DNA from: an uncultured Clostridia bacterium | GTDB taxonomy: Bacteria > Bacillota > Clostridia > TANB77 > CAG-508 | DNA length: 64,000 bases | NCBI GenBank assembly: GCA_947631185.1 | Contig: CANRKJ010000005.1 | Location: 1 to 64,000, forward strand | Reading direction: 5' to 3' | Part shown: in pieces, positions 48,591 to 58,430 of the stretch | How the letters are laid out: the number at the start of each line of letters is the position of its first letter | How positions within the stretch are numbered: position 1 is the stretch's first letter | Notes under the pieces: generated by a model | Told to the model about the DNA's origin: nothing | Database searches by the model: none | What the model saw: only the letters and a program-made list of their open reading frames with translations | Translations under genes and position numbers: made by a program

Positions 48591-50882
48591 ATGTTATGTT
48601 CAATTTGTAATAAAAAACCAGCAGTAGTATTCATAAACAAAGTTGAAAATGGCAAAAATACTTTAGAAGGATTATGTTATACTTGTGCAAAAGAAAAAGG
48701 TATAAACCCTCTTGAAATTATGAGTCAAAATGCAAATATTTCTCAAGAAGATTTAAATCAATTAACTGAACAATTCGGAAATATTATAAATGAATTTTCT
48801 GAAAATATGGATATAAATGTTGATGAAGCAAATGCTGATGAAGGAAATGAAAATAATCCTCTTAGCAGTTTATTTAATATTTTTAAAAATAATAATGAAA
48901 ATAATCAAGAAAAAAATTCTAGTTCAAATAAAAGAAGTGTTAGAGTTGAAAAGAAAGCAAAAAATAATAGAAAAAAATTTTTAGATACTTTTGGAACAAA
49001 TCTAACTACTAAAGCTAAAGAAAACCTTTTGGATGATGTTATAGGTAGAGAAAATGAAATTGAAAGAGTTACACAAATTTTAAATCGTCGTTCAAAAAAT
49101 AATCCTTGTTTAATTGGTGAACCTGGTGTTGGAAAAACAGCAATAGCTCAAGGATTAGCAATAAAAATTGCTAGAGGAGAAGTTCCAGCTAAGCTTCTAA
49201 AAAAAGAAGTTTATCTTATAGATATGACTGCAATTATTGCAGGAACTCAATTTAGAGGTCAATTTGAAGCTAGAATGAAGCAATTAATTGATGAATGTAG
49301 GACATATGGTAATATTATATTAGTTATAGATGAAATTCATAATATTATAGGTGCAGGTGATGCAGAACATTCTATGAATGCTGCCAATATTCTTAAACCA
49401 GCTTTATCTAATGGAGAAATTCAAATAATAGGAACTACTACTTTAAAAGAATACAGAAAATATATTGAAAAAGATTCTGCATTAGAAAGAAGATTTCAAC
49501 CAGTTTTAGTGGAAGAGCCAAATATAGAAGATACCATAAAAATTTTAAAAGGAATAAAAAAATATTATGAAGATTATCATAAAGTTATAATTACTGATGA
49601 TGTAATAGAAAAAACCATTTTAATGTCTGAAAAATATATTCATGATAGATTTTTACCGGATAAAGCAATAGATATTATCGATGAAGCTTGTTCAAAAATA
49701 AACCTTGATAATAAAGCTTTATATGAAATTGAAATTATAAAAAATGAGCTTGCAGAACTTTCAGAAGAAAAAGAAGAAGCTGTTTCTTCTGATTCAATTG
49801 AAGATTATCAAAAAGCCGCAGATTTAAAAACTAAAGAATGTTCATTAACTGATAGACTACACGAATTGGAATCAAATCTAAAACCTACTTTTCTAACAAT
49901 CACAGAAATTGCTGAAGTAATAGAAAGATGGACTAAAATTCCTGTAACAAAAATTACAGAAGCTGAAACTGAAAAATTGTTAAACTTAGAGAAAAACCTT
50001 CATAAACATATAATTGGACAAAATCATGCAGTAGAATCTGTTTCTAAAGCAATTAGACGAAATAGAGCTGGTATACAAAGTACAAAACGTCCACCATCAT
50101 TTATTTTTGTTGGTCCTACTGGAGTAGGTAAAACAGAACTTGCTAAAGCTTTAGCACTAGAAATGTTTGGTTCTGAAGAAGCTATTATTAGAATTGATAT
50201 GTCAGAATATATGGAAAGTCATTCAACTTCAAAACTTATAGGTTCACCTCCAGGATATGTAGGTTATGATGATGCTGGTCAACTCACTGAAAAAGTAAAA
50301 AGAAGACCATATTCAATTATTCTTTTAGATGAAATTGAAAAAGCTCACCCAGATGTATTTAATATTTTACTTCAAGTATTAGATGATGGAAAACTTACAG
50401 ATTCCCAAGGAAATACTATAAACTTTTCAAATACAATTATAATTATGACTTCAAATGCTGGATCTAACTTAAATAATAATACAATTGGCTTTGGAAAATC
50501 TTCTGCTATGATAGATAATGATAAATTGATCAATGCACTTAAAGATTTATTTAGACCAGAATTTTTAAATAGAGTTGATGAAATAATTCCATTTGATAGT
50601 TTAAAAGAAGATGAATTGCTTCAAATAATTGATTTATTATTAAACAAAACTAATGAGGCAATATCTACTAAAGAACTTAAATTAAACGTTTCTGAAAATG
50701 CAAAAAAATATATTCTTTTAAAAGGAACAGATTTAAAATATGGTGCTAGACCTCTTAGAAGAGCAATACAAAAATATATTGAAGATGAAATTGCAGAAAT
50801 GATTTTGAGAAATGAAGCAACTTTTGGTCAAACTATTAACATTGACTGTAAAGATGATAAGTTAATTTTTAGTGCAAATTAG
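48591..50882 (+). CDS. clpE: ATP-dependent Clp protease ATPase subunit ClpE
   Basis: A 763-residue Hsp100 ATPase. It lacks the Clp_N repeats of ClpC and instead has an N-terminal zinc-ribbon: [14 protein letters not shown] then [11 protein letters not shown] (two CXXC), which marks ClpE. An Asn-rich linker leads to AAA-1 ([30 protein letters not shown]) and AAA-2 ([31 protein letters not shown]), with a UVR-like region between. It ends with the small domain [19 protein letters not shown]. With ClpP it removes stress-damaged proteins; a CIRCE operator and sigma-A promoter lie just upstream. Plus strand, opposite to its neighbours. Confidence 0.93.
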   Translation: MLCSICNKKPAVVFINKVENGKNTLEGLCYTCAKEKGINPLEIMSQNANISQEDLNQLTEQFGNIINEFSENMDINVDEANADEGNENNPLSSLFNIFKNNNENNQEKNSSSNKRSVRVEKKAKNNRKKFLDTFGTNLTTKAKENLLDDVIGRENEIERVTQILNRRSKNNPCLIGEPGVGKTAIAQGLAIKIARGEVPAKLLKKEVYLIDMTAIIAGTQFRGQFEARMKQLIDECRTYGNIILVIDEIHNIIGAGDAEHSMNAANILKPALSNGEIQIIGTTTLKEYRKYIEKDSALERRFQPVLVEEPNIEDTIKILKGIKKYYEDYHKVIITDDVIEKTILMSEKYIHDRFLPDKAIDIIDEACSKINLDNKALYEIEIIKNELAELSEEKEEAVSSDSIEDYQKAADLKTKECSLTDRLHELESNLKPTFLTITEIAEVIERWTKIPVTKITEAETEKLLNLEKNLHKHIIGQNHAVESVSKAIRRNRAGIQSTKRPPSFIFVGPTGVGKTELAKALALEMFGSEEAIIRIDMSEYMESHSTSKLIGSPPGYVGYDDAGQLTEKVKRRPYSIILLDEIEKAHPDVFNILLQVLDDGKLTDSQGNTINFSNTIIIMTSNAGSNLNNNTIGFGKSSAMIDNDKLINALKDLFRPEFLNRVDEIIPFDSLKEDELLQIIDLLLNKTNEAISTKELKLNVSENAKKYILLKGTDLKYGARPLRRAIQKYIEDEIAEMILRNEATFGQTINIDCKDDKLIFSAN

Positions 50883-50902
50883 TAAATTTAGAGTATTATT
50901 TA

Positions 50903-50937
50903 AAAAAGGAATATTTCAATTTGAAATATTCCTTTTT
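50903..50937. terminator. Bidirectional terminator between clpE and the BofC-like gene
   Basis: AAAAAGGAATATTTCAA and TTGAAATATTCCTTTTT form a perfect 17-bp stem with one loop base. T-rich on both strands, serving convergent genes. Confidence 0.85.
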
Positions 50938-50991
50938 CATATATTATGAAAGTTATTCGAACTTTTTAATACACAAAAGCTTCGCTAACAT

Positions 50992-51570
50992 TTATTCATA
51001 ATCTTCTAATTTAGAATTTATATTACCTTTTCCATATACTTCAATACCTTTTTTTAGTTTTTGAATATCTGAATCAGCTAAATAATCTTTACTAATATTA
51101 GTAACTAAATACAATTCTTCCTCCTCATTATTATTTAATTTAAAAACCTCAATAAAATCTTCCCCTAATCTTATCACATAATGTTCATCACAAATTCCAT
51201 TAACTTTTTCTTCAACCTTTATTTCTTCTTTTGAAAAATCTTTTAAAGTAAAATTAGAATATTTTTTTATAAATTCATCTTCTGTTAAGTTAATCATTTC
51301 ATTATCTACTTGAGAAATAACTTCTTTTTTATGATTACATTTAGAATAAATTTCTTCAATAACTAATTTTGTATTTATTCCTATTTTTTCTTCTTCATAA
51401 CTTGTTTCTTTTGTTATATTTGTTTCTGAGATTTTATTAAATGTTCTAGCTTTTTCTATTCCTTCACTAATTACTTCTTCATGTGTTTCATCAAAAAAAT
51501 AAAATGCTACTACAAAAGTTAATAAAAACATTAATAGTCCGAATAAAAATAAATATATATAATTTTTCAT
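50992..51570 (-). CDS. Membrane-anchored BofC-like protein
   Basis: A 192-residue protein with an N-terminal membrane anchor (KNYIYLFLFGLLMFLLTFVVAF) and an outer domain. The C-terminal ~75 residues (HYVIRLGEDFIEVFKLNNNEE..LYLVTNISKDYLADSDIQKLKKGIEV) resemble the BofC C-terminal domain, a strand-rich module found in sporulating Firmicutes. The start at 51570 is preceded by AGAGG; a longer frame has no site. If truly BofC-like it would be involved in forespore signalling; the match is by eye only. Confidence 0.45.
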   Translation of the reverse strand: MKNYIYLFLFGLLMFLLTFVVAFYFFDETHEEVISEGIEKARTFNKISETNITKETSYEEEKIGINTKLVIEEIYSKCNHKKEVISQVDNEMINLTEDEFIKKYSNFTLKDFSKEEIKVEEKVNGICDEHYVIRLGEDFIEVFKLNNNEEEELYLVTNISKDYLADSDIQKLKKGIEVYGKGNINSKLEDYE

Positions 51571-51729
51571 ATAAATACCTCTGCTTTTTTTGTTATTATT
51601 AACTTTATTTGAAAAATTATACATATTTATTTAATAATTTATATGTATTTAAGTTCTTCTACAATTTATATATTTAAATTTAAAGAGCATCCAATGGACG
51701 CCCTTTAAAATTTTATAATATTATAAAAA

Positions 51730-54414
51730 TTATTTTACTTCTTCATAATGAGCTTCAAATGTTTTATCACAATCTTCAACTGTTGTTTCTAGAATCTCAC
51801 TATCACAAACTTTTTCACCTGTACCTGCATTAAACCATCCAACAAATTTATATCCTGGTTTTGCATCTGGAGCTTTTCTAGAAAACTTCCAATCTGCTGT
51901 TATAACAGAATCAATATCCATTCCTTCACCATTAAATCCAAAAGATTTTTCAGTATCAGCTTTATAAATTATATACCAAACTTTACGATAATAGTATCCA
52001 CCTTTTTCTCTTAAAGCATCATAAAATTTATTTAATTGATCAGTACTTAATGAATTAATAATTTCTACACCATACATTTCATAAAGTGTTGGTTTAAATA
52101 CTTTACTTGCCCATTCATTTGTCCACATTGGCATTTCATAATGACATCTTTTACAAATATGATTCTCATCAAAATCATGACCAATTCCAATTATACCATT
52201 ATCAAAATCCTCTGTTACACAAACTTTATATTGTTCAGGATCTATTTTATTTGCTGATTTTACCATTGCTTTTACATTAGTTAAATAAGATTTAACAACT
52301 TCAATTTCATTATATAATGTTTTAGTTTCAGTATTCTTTTTAATTTCTTCTCCATTTTCTAATACATAACGAGCTTCAAAGCCTTTATCCATATCTCTCC
52401 ATGGAACCACTATAGTTTTACCATCATCATCAATATATGCTGATTCACTTTCAGTTTCAGTTTTTCTAGTAATTTTTCTAACTTCAATTTCATCATAATG
52501 ATCAGTATTTAGTACTTGATACCAACCTTCAAATTTATATCCACTTTTTGCCTCTGGAGCTTGCATTTTAATTGTAGGAATATCTCCTCTTCTACCTTCT
52601 ATTACAGTTTCTTCTTTACCGCCTTGATGATTATTGAATCCCACACATTTATTAAGATCACATGTAAATCCTACATGCCAAATTGCAGCGTGTCTCGTAT
52701 TTTCGTTAGCCCATACATTCCACCAAACACTATCATGATCACTATTTCCGCAACTGCATTTTCCTGTCTTATCATTCCATGTATGACCTATACCAAAAGA
52801 AGTTACTTTATTTCCACTATATTGAATTTGACATTTACATTTTGAACATTCTGCCATTTTTAAATCATCTGTTTCAATAGTATCACTTAATAATACAAAA
52901 TTATGTCCTGTTGCTTTTATTATATCTCCACCTTTAACTTTTCCACATATAGAACATTCGTATTTTTCTTCTCTTCCATCAACTTCACAAGTTGCTTCAA
53001 CTCTATTACTTACACATTTATAATCATGTTCTTCTGAAACAGGAATTGTTTTTATAATTTTTTCATAATCACAATTTTCACAATCTTCATAAACCTTACC
53101 TTGAGCTATACAAGTTGGTTCAACAGTTATAGTTTTTATACTATGTCCAGTTGGATTAATTTCAGAAGTTTCTATTGCCTCATTACATCCTTTTCTAGTA
53201 CAAATTTTTCCTTCTAATCCTTTTTCTGTACAAGTAGCAGGTTTAATTACAGATTTTTCTGAAGCAAAATTATGTCCTAATATTGGAGTAACATTAAAGA
53301 AAATTTGACCACAAACTTTACATTTTGAGTATTCAGCACCATGTTTTGTACAAGTAGCTTCTACATCTGATTCTGGAGTTCTTACTAATTCATGAGGTTT
53401 TGTAATCTTTCTTGTTTCTGTATATCCACACTCTGTGCATTTTCTTTCCTCAACACCATTTATTTGACAAGTAGCTTGAACAGTAGTTTTCCATTCAGAG
53501 AAAGTATGATTTTCATGAGTTTCTTTTACCTCTGGAGTAGTTACTTTTTCTTCTACTTTAGGTTGAGCTTGTGATTCAGTTTCTTTATTCATTTCTTCAG
53601 AATTTTTATTTTCTTCTGATAATTTACTTTCTATTTCTTTCTTTATTTTCTCATATAAAAGCTGAGCTTCTTCCTTTTTCTTTTCTTTTTCAGCAGATAA
53701 TTTCACATCTAAATCATCTTTCTCTTTAGTTGTTGATTTAGATGAAACTTTATATGTAGGAACTTCAATATTCTCTATTTTACCTTTTTGAGCGCTTTTT
53801 ACAGATGTTTCATTATTTTCCTTTGGAATTATTGCAATCTCAATAGCTTCAATTCTTCTTGATTGACCAACTGTACCTGCATAATTTCCAATATTTAAAG
53901 TTGCTTTATCTATTGAATTTTGAGCAGTAATCCATTTCATCCATCCATGATCTTGTACATGAACACGATATTTTATCTCATAGCCATCTAATCCTATTGC
54001 TACTATTTGAAAAGCTTCAACTCTCCTTGATTGTCCTGTTGTTCCAGTAAAATTGGTTCCTATTTTATTATCAGCTGTTACCCAATCCATCCATCCATGA
54101 TCTTGAACATGTGCACGATACATAATTTTAGAGTTTTCTGGTCCATCAAAATTAATTTCTAATGCTTCCATTCTTTTTGATTGTCCTGTGGTTCCAACAA
54201 AATCATCACTCAATGGAATTCTTGCTTTTAATTCAATTTCTCCAACTGGATTTCTAAAATAATTAAACCAGCCATAATCTTGAACATGTGCACAATATGA
54301 CAAATTAATTGTAGTTGTAGTAGCAAATAAATTTAATGGCATGTATGATATAAAAAACACAGCCATTAATAAAATTGCAAATAGCATACAACAAAACTTT
54401 TTAATATTTATCAT
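51730..54414 (-). CDS. Secreted ChW-repeat protein with CxxC repeats and InlB-B-type repeats
   Basis: An 894-residue exported protein. Signal peptide (IKKFCCMLFAILLMAVFFISYMP). Residues ~35-195 hold three clostridial hydrophobic-W (ChW) repeats, each with YxAHVQDxGW and GTxGQSxRxEA. A charged coiled coil (~residues 220-290) follows. Then at least five repeats of about 40 residues of the form GHxxxxxxTxxATCxxxGxxxxxCxxCG, each with a CxxC pair. The C-terminal part carries two InlB B-repeat-like (YKFEGWY / YKFVGWF) units. No LPXTG. ChW domains are thought to bind cell-wall or glycan ligands; the rest may be zinc-binding or adhesive. GGGG lies upstream of ATG 54414. Confidence 0.75.
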   Translation of the reverse strand: MINIKKFCCMLFAILLMAVFFISYMPLNLFATTTTINLSYCAHVQDYGWFNYFRNPVGEIELKARIPLSDDFVGTTGQSKRMEALEINFDGPENSKIMYRAHVQDHGWMDWVTADNKIGTNFTGTTGQSRRVEAFQIVAIGLDGYEIKYRVHVQDHGWMKWITAQNSIDKATLNIGNYAGTVGQSRRIEAIEIAIIPKENNETSVKSAQKGKIENIEVPTYKVSSKSTTKEKDDLDVKLSAEKEKKKEEAQLLYEKIKKEIESKLSEENKNSEEMNKETESQAQPKVEEKVTTPEVKETHENHTFSEWKTTVQATCQINGVEERKCTECGYTETRKITKPHELVRTPESDVEATCTKHGAEYSKCKVCGQIFFNVTPILGHNFASEKSVIKPATCTEKGLEGKICTRKGCNEAIETSEINPTGHSIKTITVEPTCIAQGKVYEDCENCDYEKIIKTIPVSEEHDYKCVSNRVEATCEVDGREEKYECSICGKVKGGDIIKATGHNFVLLSDTIETDDLKMAECSKCKCQIQYSGNKVTSFGIGHTWNDKTGKCSCGNSDHDSVWWNVWANENTRHAAIWHVGFTCDLNKCVGFNNHQGGKEETVIEGRRGDIPTIKMQAPEAKSGYKFEGWYQVLNTDHYDEIEVRKITRKTETESESAYIDDDGKTIVVPWRDMDKGFEARYVLENGEEIKKNTETKTLYNEIEVVKSYLTNVKAMVKSANKIDPEQYKVCVTEDFDNGIIGIGHDFDENHICKRCHYEMPMWTNEWASKVFKPTLYEMYGVEIINSLSTDQLNKFYDALREKGGYYYRKVWYIIYKADTEKSFGFNGEGMDIDSVITADWKFSRKAPDAKPGYKFVGWFNAGTGEKVCDSEILETTVEDCDKTFEAHYEEVK

Positions 54415-54455
54415 AAGCATTCATCCCCTTTTTTTTATTATATTTACCTACTTTA

Positions 54456-54484
54456 ATTATAACATATATGGTATTTTCATTCAA
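54456..54484 (-). promoter_or_regulatory. Promoter of the ChW protein gene
   Basis: TTGAAT (54484-54479), a 17-nt spacer and TATAAT (54461-54456). The rest of the 275-nt space to comEC is AT-rich with nothing else recognised. Confidence 0.65.
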
Positions 54485-54691
54485 CTATTTTTCGGCATAT
54501 TTATACGTATTTTCAAGCTTTTGCAAATAATTATTAATCTTAAAAAAATGATTGTTTTTTTACATATTTTTACTTTAAATTTTGTCAGATTATTACATAA
54601 TTTTTTTAATATATTTAATCATTTTTAAACACATTTATGTATAAAATTGACTTTATTTTATATTTTTATAATTATATATTTTAAAATACCT

Positions 54692-56961
54692 TTAATTATT
54701 TATCATCTTTGTAATTTCTATTATGTTACCTTTTTTATCTACAATTATTCTTATTTCTCCATCTTTATCTGTTCTATAAATTTTTACCTTATTTTCTTGC
54801 AATGTCTTAATTACTTGATTGTCTGGATGTCCAAATTTATTATTTTCTCCTACTCCAATTAAAGCAATCTTTGGATTAATTAATTCAATAAATTGGTTAG
54901 TAGATGATGTTTTAGACCCATGATGTGCTATTTTTAAAACTGTTGAATTTAATTTATTAGAACTTTTATATATTTTTATCAACTTTTCCTCTGCTATTTT
55001 TTCTATATCTCCAGTAAAAAGCATTGAAAATTTCTTATAATGTAATTTACATACAATGGAATTATTATTTAATTTATTTTCATTTATAAAATTATTATCA
55101 TAAGGCCATAAAAATTCAAAAAAAACATCATTTTCAATATAAATTTTTTTTAATTTATCAATAATTATTAAATTTATTTTTTCTTTATTTATTATTTTTA
55201 AAAAGTCTTCTAAATTTTTGGTTTTTTCTACCTGTTTCGATATAATTACATTCTTAACTTTTATATTTTTCATTATATATAAAATTCCGTCCGCACATGG
55301 TCAGAATCAAAATGAGAAACGATTATATAATCTAGTTTTGATATTCTTCTATCTAATAAGTATGGTAATACAGTATATTCACCTTGGTCAAATTGGTTAC
55401 TATTTCCTTCTCCACCATCTATTAAAATCGTCTTATTACTTTTTGTTTTAATTAATGTACAATCACCTTGACCAACATCTATAAAATATATGGAAAAGTT
55501 ATTCTGAAAAAGAAATGCTATTTGAAAAAATAAATTAATTATAATAAAAAAAATAAATAATATTTTTAAATAATTTAAATATTTTTTTCTGTTTAATATA
55601 AAATATAAAGCTAAATAATAAATTATTATATTTACTATTATAGGTGTTTTTACAAATATTTTTGATAAAGATAAATTAGAAATAAAACTTGCAGATGAAA
55701 ATATTATATTTAAGATAAAAATTTCAATATTTGATATAAAATTCCCTATTCCAAAGATATTTCCAAATAAGCATATTATAAAACCCAATAATATTATTGG
55801 TGAAATAAAAATACTGGTAATGATATTAGAAATAAAAAAAGTTAAAGAAATCGTATTAAAATTGTAAACTATAATTGGTGCAATGAATAACCATACACTA
55901 ATACTTAATAAAAAGTTTTCACAAATATATTTAAAGAAAATATTTTTATTATTATTTTTCCATTTGGAATAAACTACTATAATTCCAAAAGTACCAAAAA
56001 AAGAAAGCCATACTCCTACATTTTCTATATAATATGGATTTATCACTAATAATATTATAAGTGATGAAAATAAATTTACAAAAACATTGGACTTTCTATA
56101 AAAAAAATTTGATATTTCATTCATACTAAACATTACTAAAGCTCTAATACTAGATGGAGTTTTCCCAATCATAATAACATAAAAAAATATGATAATTAAT
56201 CCTAATATACTTTCTTTCTTTTTGCTATTTAATAAACTAAATATTTTTTTTATAAAAATAATAATATAACTGATATGCATACCAGATATAGCTAAAATAT
56301 GTGATAAATTTGCGTCTCTAAAACTTTTCTCTATTTCTTTAGATAATTCAGTTTTATCTCCTAAAATAATACTTTTTAAAAAAGATTTACATTTTTCGTC
56401 TACTATAGATTCATTTATATTATTTTCTAGCCTAATTTTTATACAATTCAAAATACTTTCTATACTTTTCTTATTAGTAATTTTATACCCTTTTTGTTCA
56501 TATACTATCCCATAAATTTTTTCTTGCCATAATATTCTTCTATAATTAAAACCTCTATAATTTCTCGCACATGAAGCATATTTAAAATCTCCATTAACAT
56601 TTATAATATCACCATATTTATAATTTGTATTTTTATTAGTATATAAAATTAGCTTTGTGTTTTTATATTTTTTATTCCCATCAATCTCATTAACTAAACA
56701 AATATATTTATTATTATATTCTGTATCTTCTTTATTACTAATAATTTTAACCAAAAAATTTCCATATTCTAAGTCATTATATAAGTTTAAAACTTTGTTT
56801 TGAAAGGAATAAGAATATAAGGAAAACAATAAAAAAAATAATATATATATTTTTTTTATATTTAATATATATGATAAATATATTAAAAAAATTAAAAGTA
56901 AAATAAAAAGAGCTATATTTTTTATATATAGCCCCCATATTATTCCAATAATTATAAACAA
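54692..56961 (-). CDS. comEC: ComEC/Rec2 DNA uptake channel, split by two consecutive CGG frameshifts
   Basis: A ComEC protein of about 755 residues in two frames. The N-terminal frame has DUF4131-like beta region, then the competence membrane domain (LSHILAISGMHISYII, TPSSIRALVMFS) with about 9 helices, and the start of the metallo-beta-lactamase-like domain (VGQGDCTLIKTKSNKTILIDGG, SHFDSDHV). It then fails: GTG CGG ACG GAA TTT. Removing C at 55293 and 55289 gives GTG GGA GGA ATT TTA TAT ATA ATG AAA, i.e. DHVGGILYIMK, the family consensus, and joins the second frame (TVLKIAHHGSKTSSTNQF, IALIGVGENNKFGHP). No ATG starts the first frame; TTG 56961 is 28 nt past AGGAGG, whereas an ATA at 56982 is ideally spaced. 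Natural transformation gene; other com genes not here. Confidence 0.88.
55286..55293 (-). other. Tandem recoding sites CGGA-CGGA (Gly-Gly) in comEC
   Basis: Minus strand GTG-CGGA-CGGA-ATT. Skipping each C gives DHVGG. After the first shift the second CGG falls in frame and needs a second shift. Confidence 0.75.
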
Positions 56962-57006
56962 TGTAATTTTAATTAATTCTATTTTGACCTCCTATTAGGC
57001 CCCCAG

Positions 57007-58362
57007 CTAAATTATTCTTCTTGATGTACTATATCTTTGATTATAGTATGAATTAGAATTTAAGTTATCTATTACCACACCTCTTGATGGATTAGCAGCA
57101 TGAATAAAATTTCCATCTCCTATATATATTCCTGCATGACCAATGCTTGATTTTCCAGCGTCTAAAAATAATATTAAATCACCTGGTTGCAAATCACTTC
57201 TTGCTACTTCTGTACCGTTTGATGCTTGACTACCAGCAGTTCTTGCAATTGAATAACCAAAATGTGAATATACATATTGTGTAAATCCAGAACAATCAAA
57301 ACCATTTGGTGATGTACCACCAGACACATATGGACTTCCTAAATATGAATTAGCAAATTCTACAATTCCTGCTCCATTATTGGCTGTAGGTGCTGTAGAA
57401 GCAGATGTTGTTTCTGGCTGTTGAACAGCTGGTTCCACATTATTAACTTGTTGTTCTTCAATTCTCTCTTCATTTAAATTTCTAGATGAAACATTTCCAA
57501 TTGTTATTAGACTTTTTGATACATAACCCTCTGAAAAATCTGTACATGTAATTTTATACCAATCACCCTCTTCAGATAAAATAGTTACTTCATCATTTAT
57601 GTCAAGATTTCCTATTATTTTTCCACCTGGTGTTTCTCTTATTCTAGCAGTATCTGTATTAATATATCCTGTTTTTGTTTCAGTTTCAGTATTTTCTTCT
57701 ACTTTTTCTGCACTTACTTCATTTATATTATCTTCTTCATTATTTTGTGGATTATTCTCCTCTGTATTTGGTGTAACTGTTTCTTCAGGTGCTGAAACTG
57801 GATTATCAATAGCAGAATTTAAATTATTTTTTAATACCCAACCAGTATTACTTCCAGCAACTACTTGAACCCAATTATTTATTTCTAATTTAATTTCTAC
57901 CTCAGTACCTGGTTGAATAACTCCAAGATTTCTAGAAGAAAAATTTGGTAAAAGTTTTAAATTAGATTCTTTTTGAATTGTTGGAACAGAATTTTCTGTA
58001 TTTTGTTCACTCACTTGTGAAGAATCTTGAACATCTGTATTTTCTATTTCATTAGTATTTTCTTCTATATTAGTATCTGAATTATTACCATCATTTTCTT
58101 CAGCTTGTTTTTCTACATAATCTTTACTTATATATCCTGTTTTTCCATCTATCTGTACTTGATACCAACCTTCGGTTTCGCTTAATATTTCTACTTTATC
58201 ATTTTTATATACATTTGTAACTATATTTGATGCTCCATCTGCACTTTCCCTAATTCTAACTGTTTTTCCTGTAACAGTACCTGTTGTAGCAAATGCAGTC
58301 TGCAATATACTCATAAATAAAACACATGAACAACCTAAAACAAACTTTTTTAATTTCTTCAT
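57007..58362 (-). CDS. Secreted SH3-domain NlpC/P60 peptidoglycan hydrolase
   Basis: A 451-residue secreted hydrolase. Signal peptide, then three bacterial SH3 domains (residues ~26-85, ~125-180, ~230-285; e.g. GKTVRIRESADGASNIV and KTGYINTDTARIRETPG) joined by acidic Glu/Asn linkers. The C-terminal NlpC/P60 domain has the catalytic Cys in NGFDCSGFTQYVYSHFG, His in IGHAGIYIGDGNFIHAAN and a further His. It should cut gamma-D-Glu-diaminopimelate bonds in peptidoglycan. No sorting signal; SH3 domains likely hold it at the wall. Confidence 0.92.
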   Translation of the reverse strand: MKKLKKFVLGCSCVLFMSILQTAFATTGTVTGKTVRIRESADGASNIVTNVYKNDKVEILSETEGWYQVQIDGKTGYISKDYVEKQAEENDGNNSDTNIEENTNEIENTDVQDSSQVSEQNTENSVPTIQKESNLKLLPNFSSRNLGVIQPGTEVEIKLEINNWVQVVAGSNTGWVLKNNLNSAIDNPVSAPEETVTPNTEENNPQNNEEDNINEVSAEKVEENTETETKTGYINTDTARIRETPGGKIIGNLDINDEVTILSEEGDWYKITCTDFSEGYVSKSLITIGNVSSRNLNEERIEEQQVNNVEPAVQQPETTSASTAPTANNGAGIVEFANSYLGSPYVSGGTSPNGFDCSGFTQYVYSHFGYSIARTAGSQASNGTEVARSDLQPGDLILFLDAGKSSIGHAGIYIGDGNFIHAANPSRGVVIDNLNSNSYYNQRYSTSRRII

Positions 58363-58430
58363 TTTTTTATCCTCTTTATTTAATTCTATATTATGTGGAT
58401 AGTATATTATTGTTTTTACAAAAAGTCAAC

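Noticed and set aside
54692..55273. A separate metallo-hydrolase gene downstream of comEC
   Set aside because: Its ATG (MKNIKV) has no ribosome binding site and it lacks the first metal motif, which lies at the end of the comEC frame; together they form one standard ComEC.
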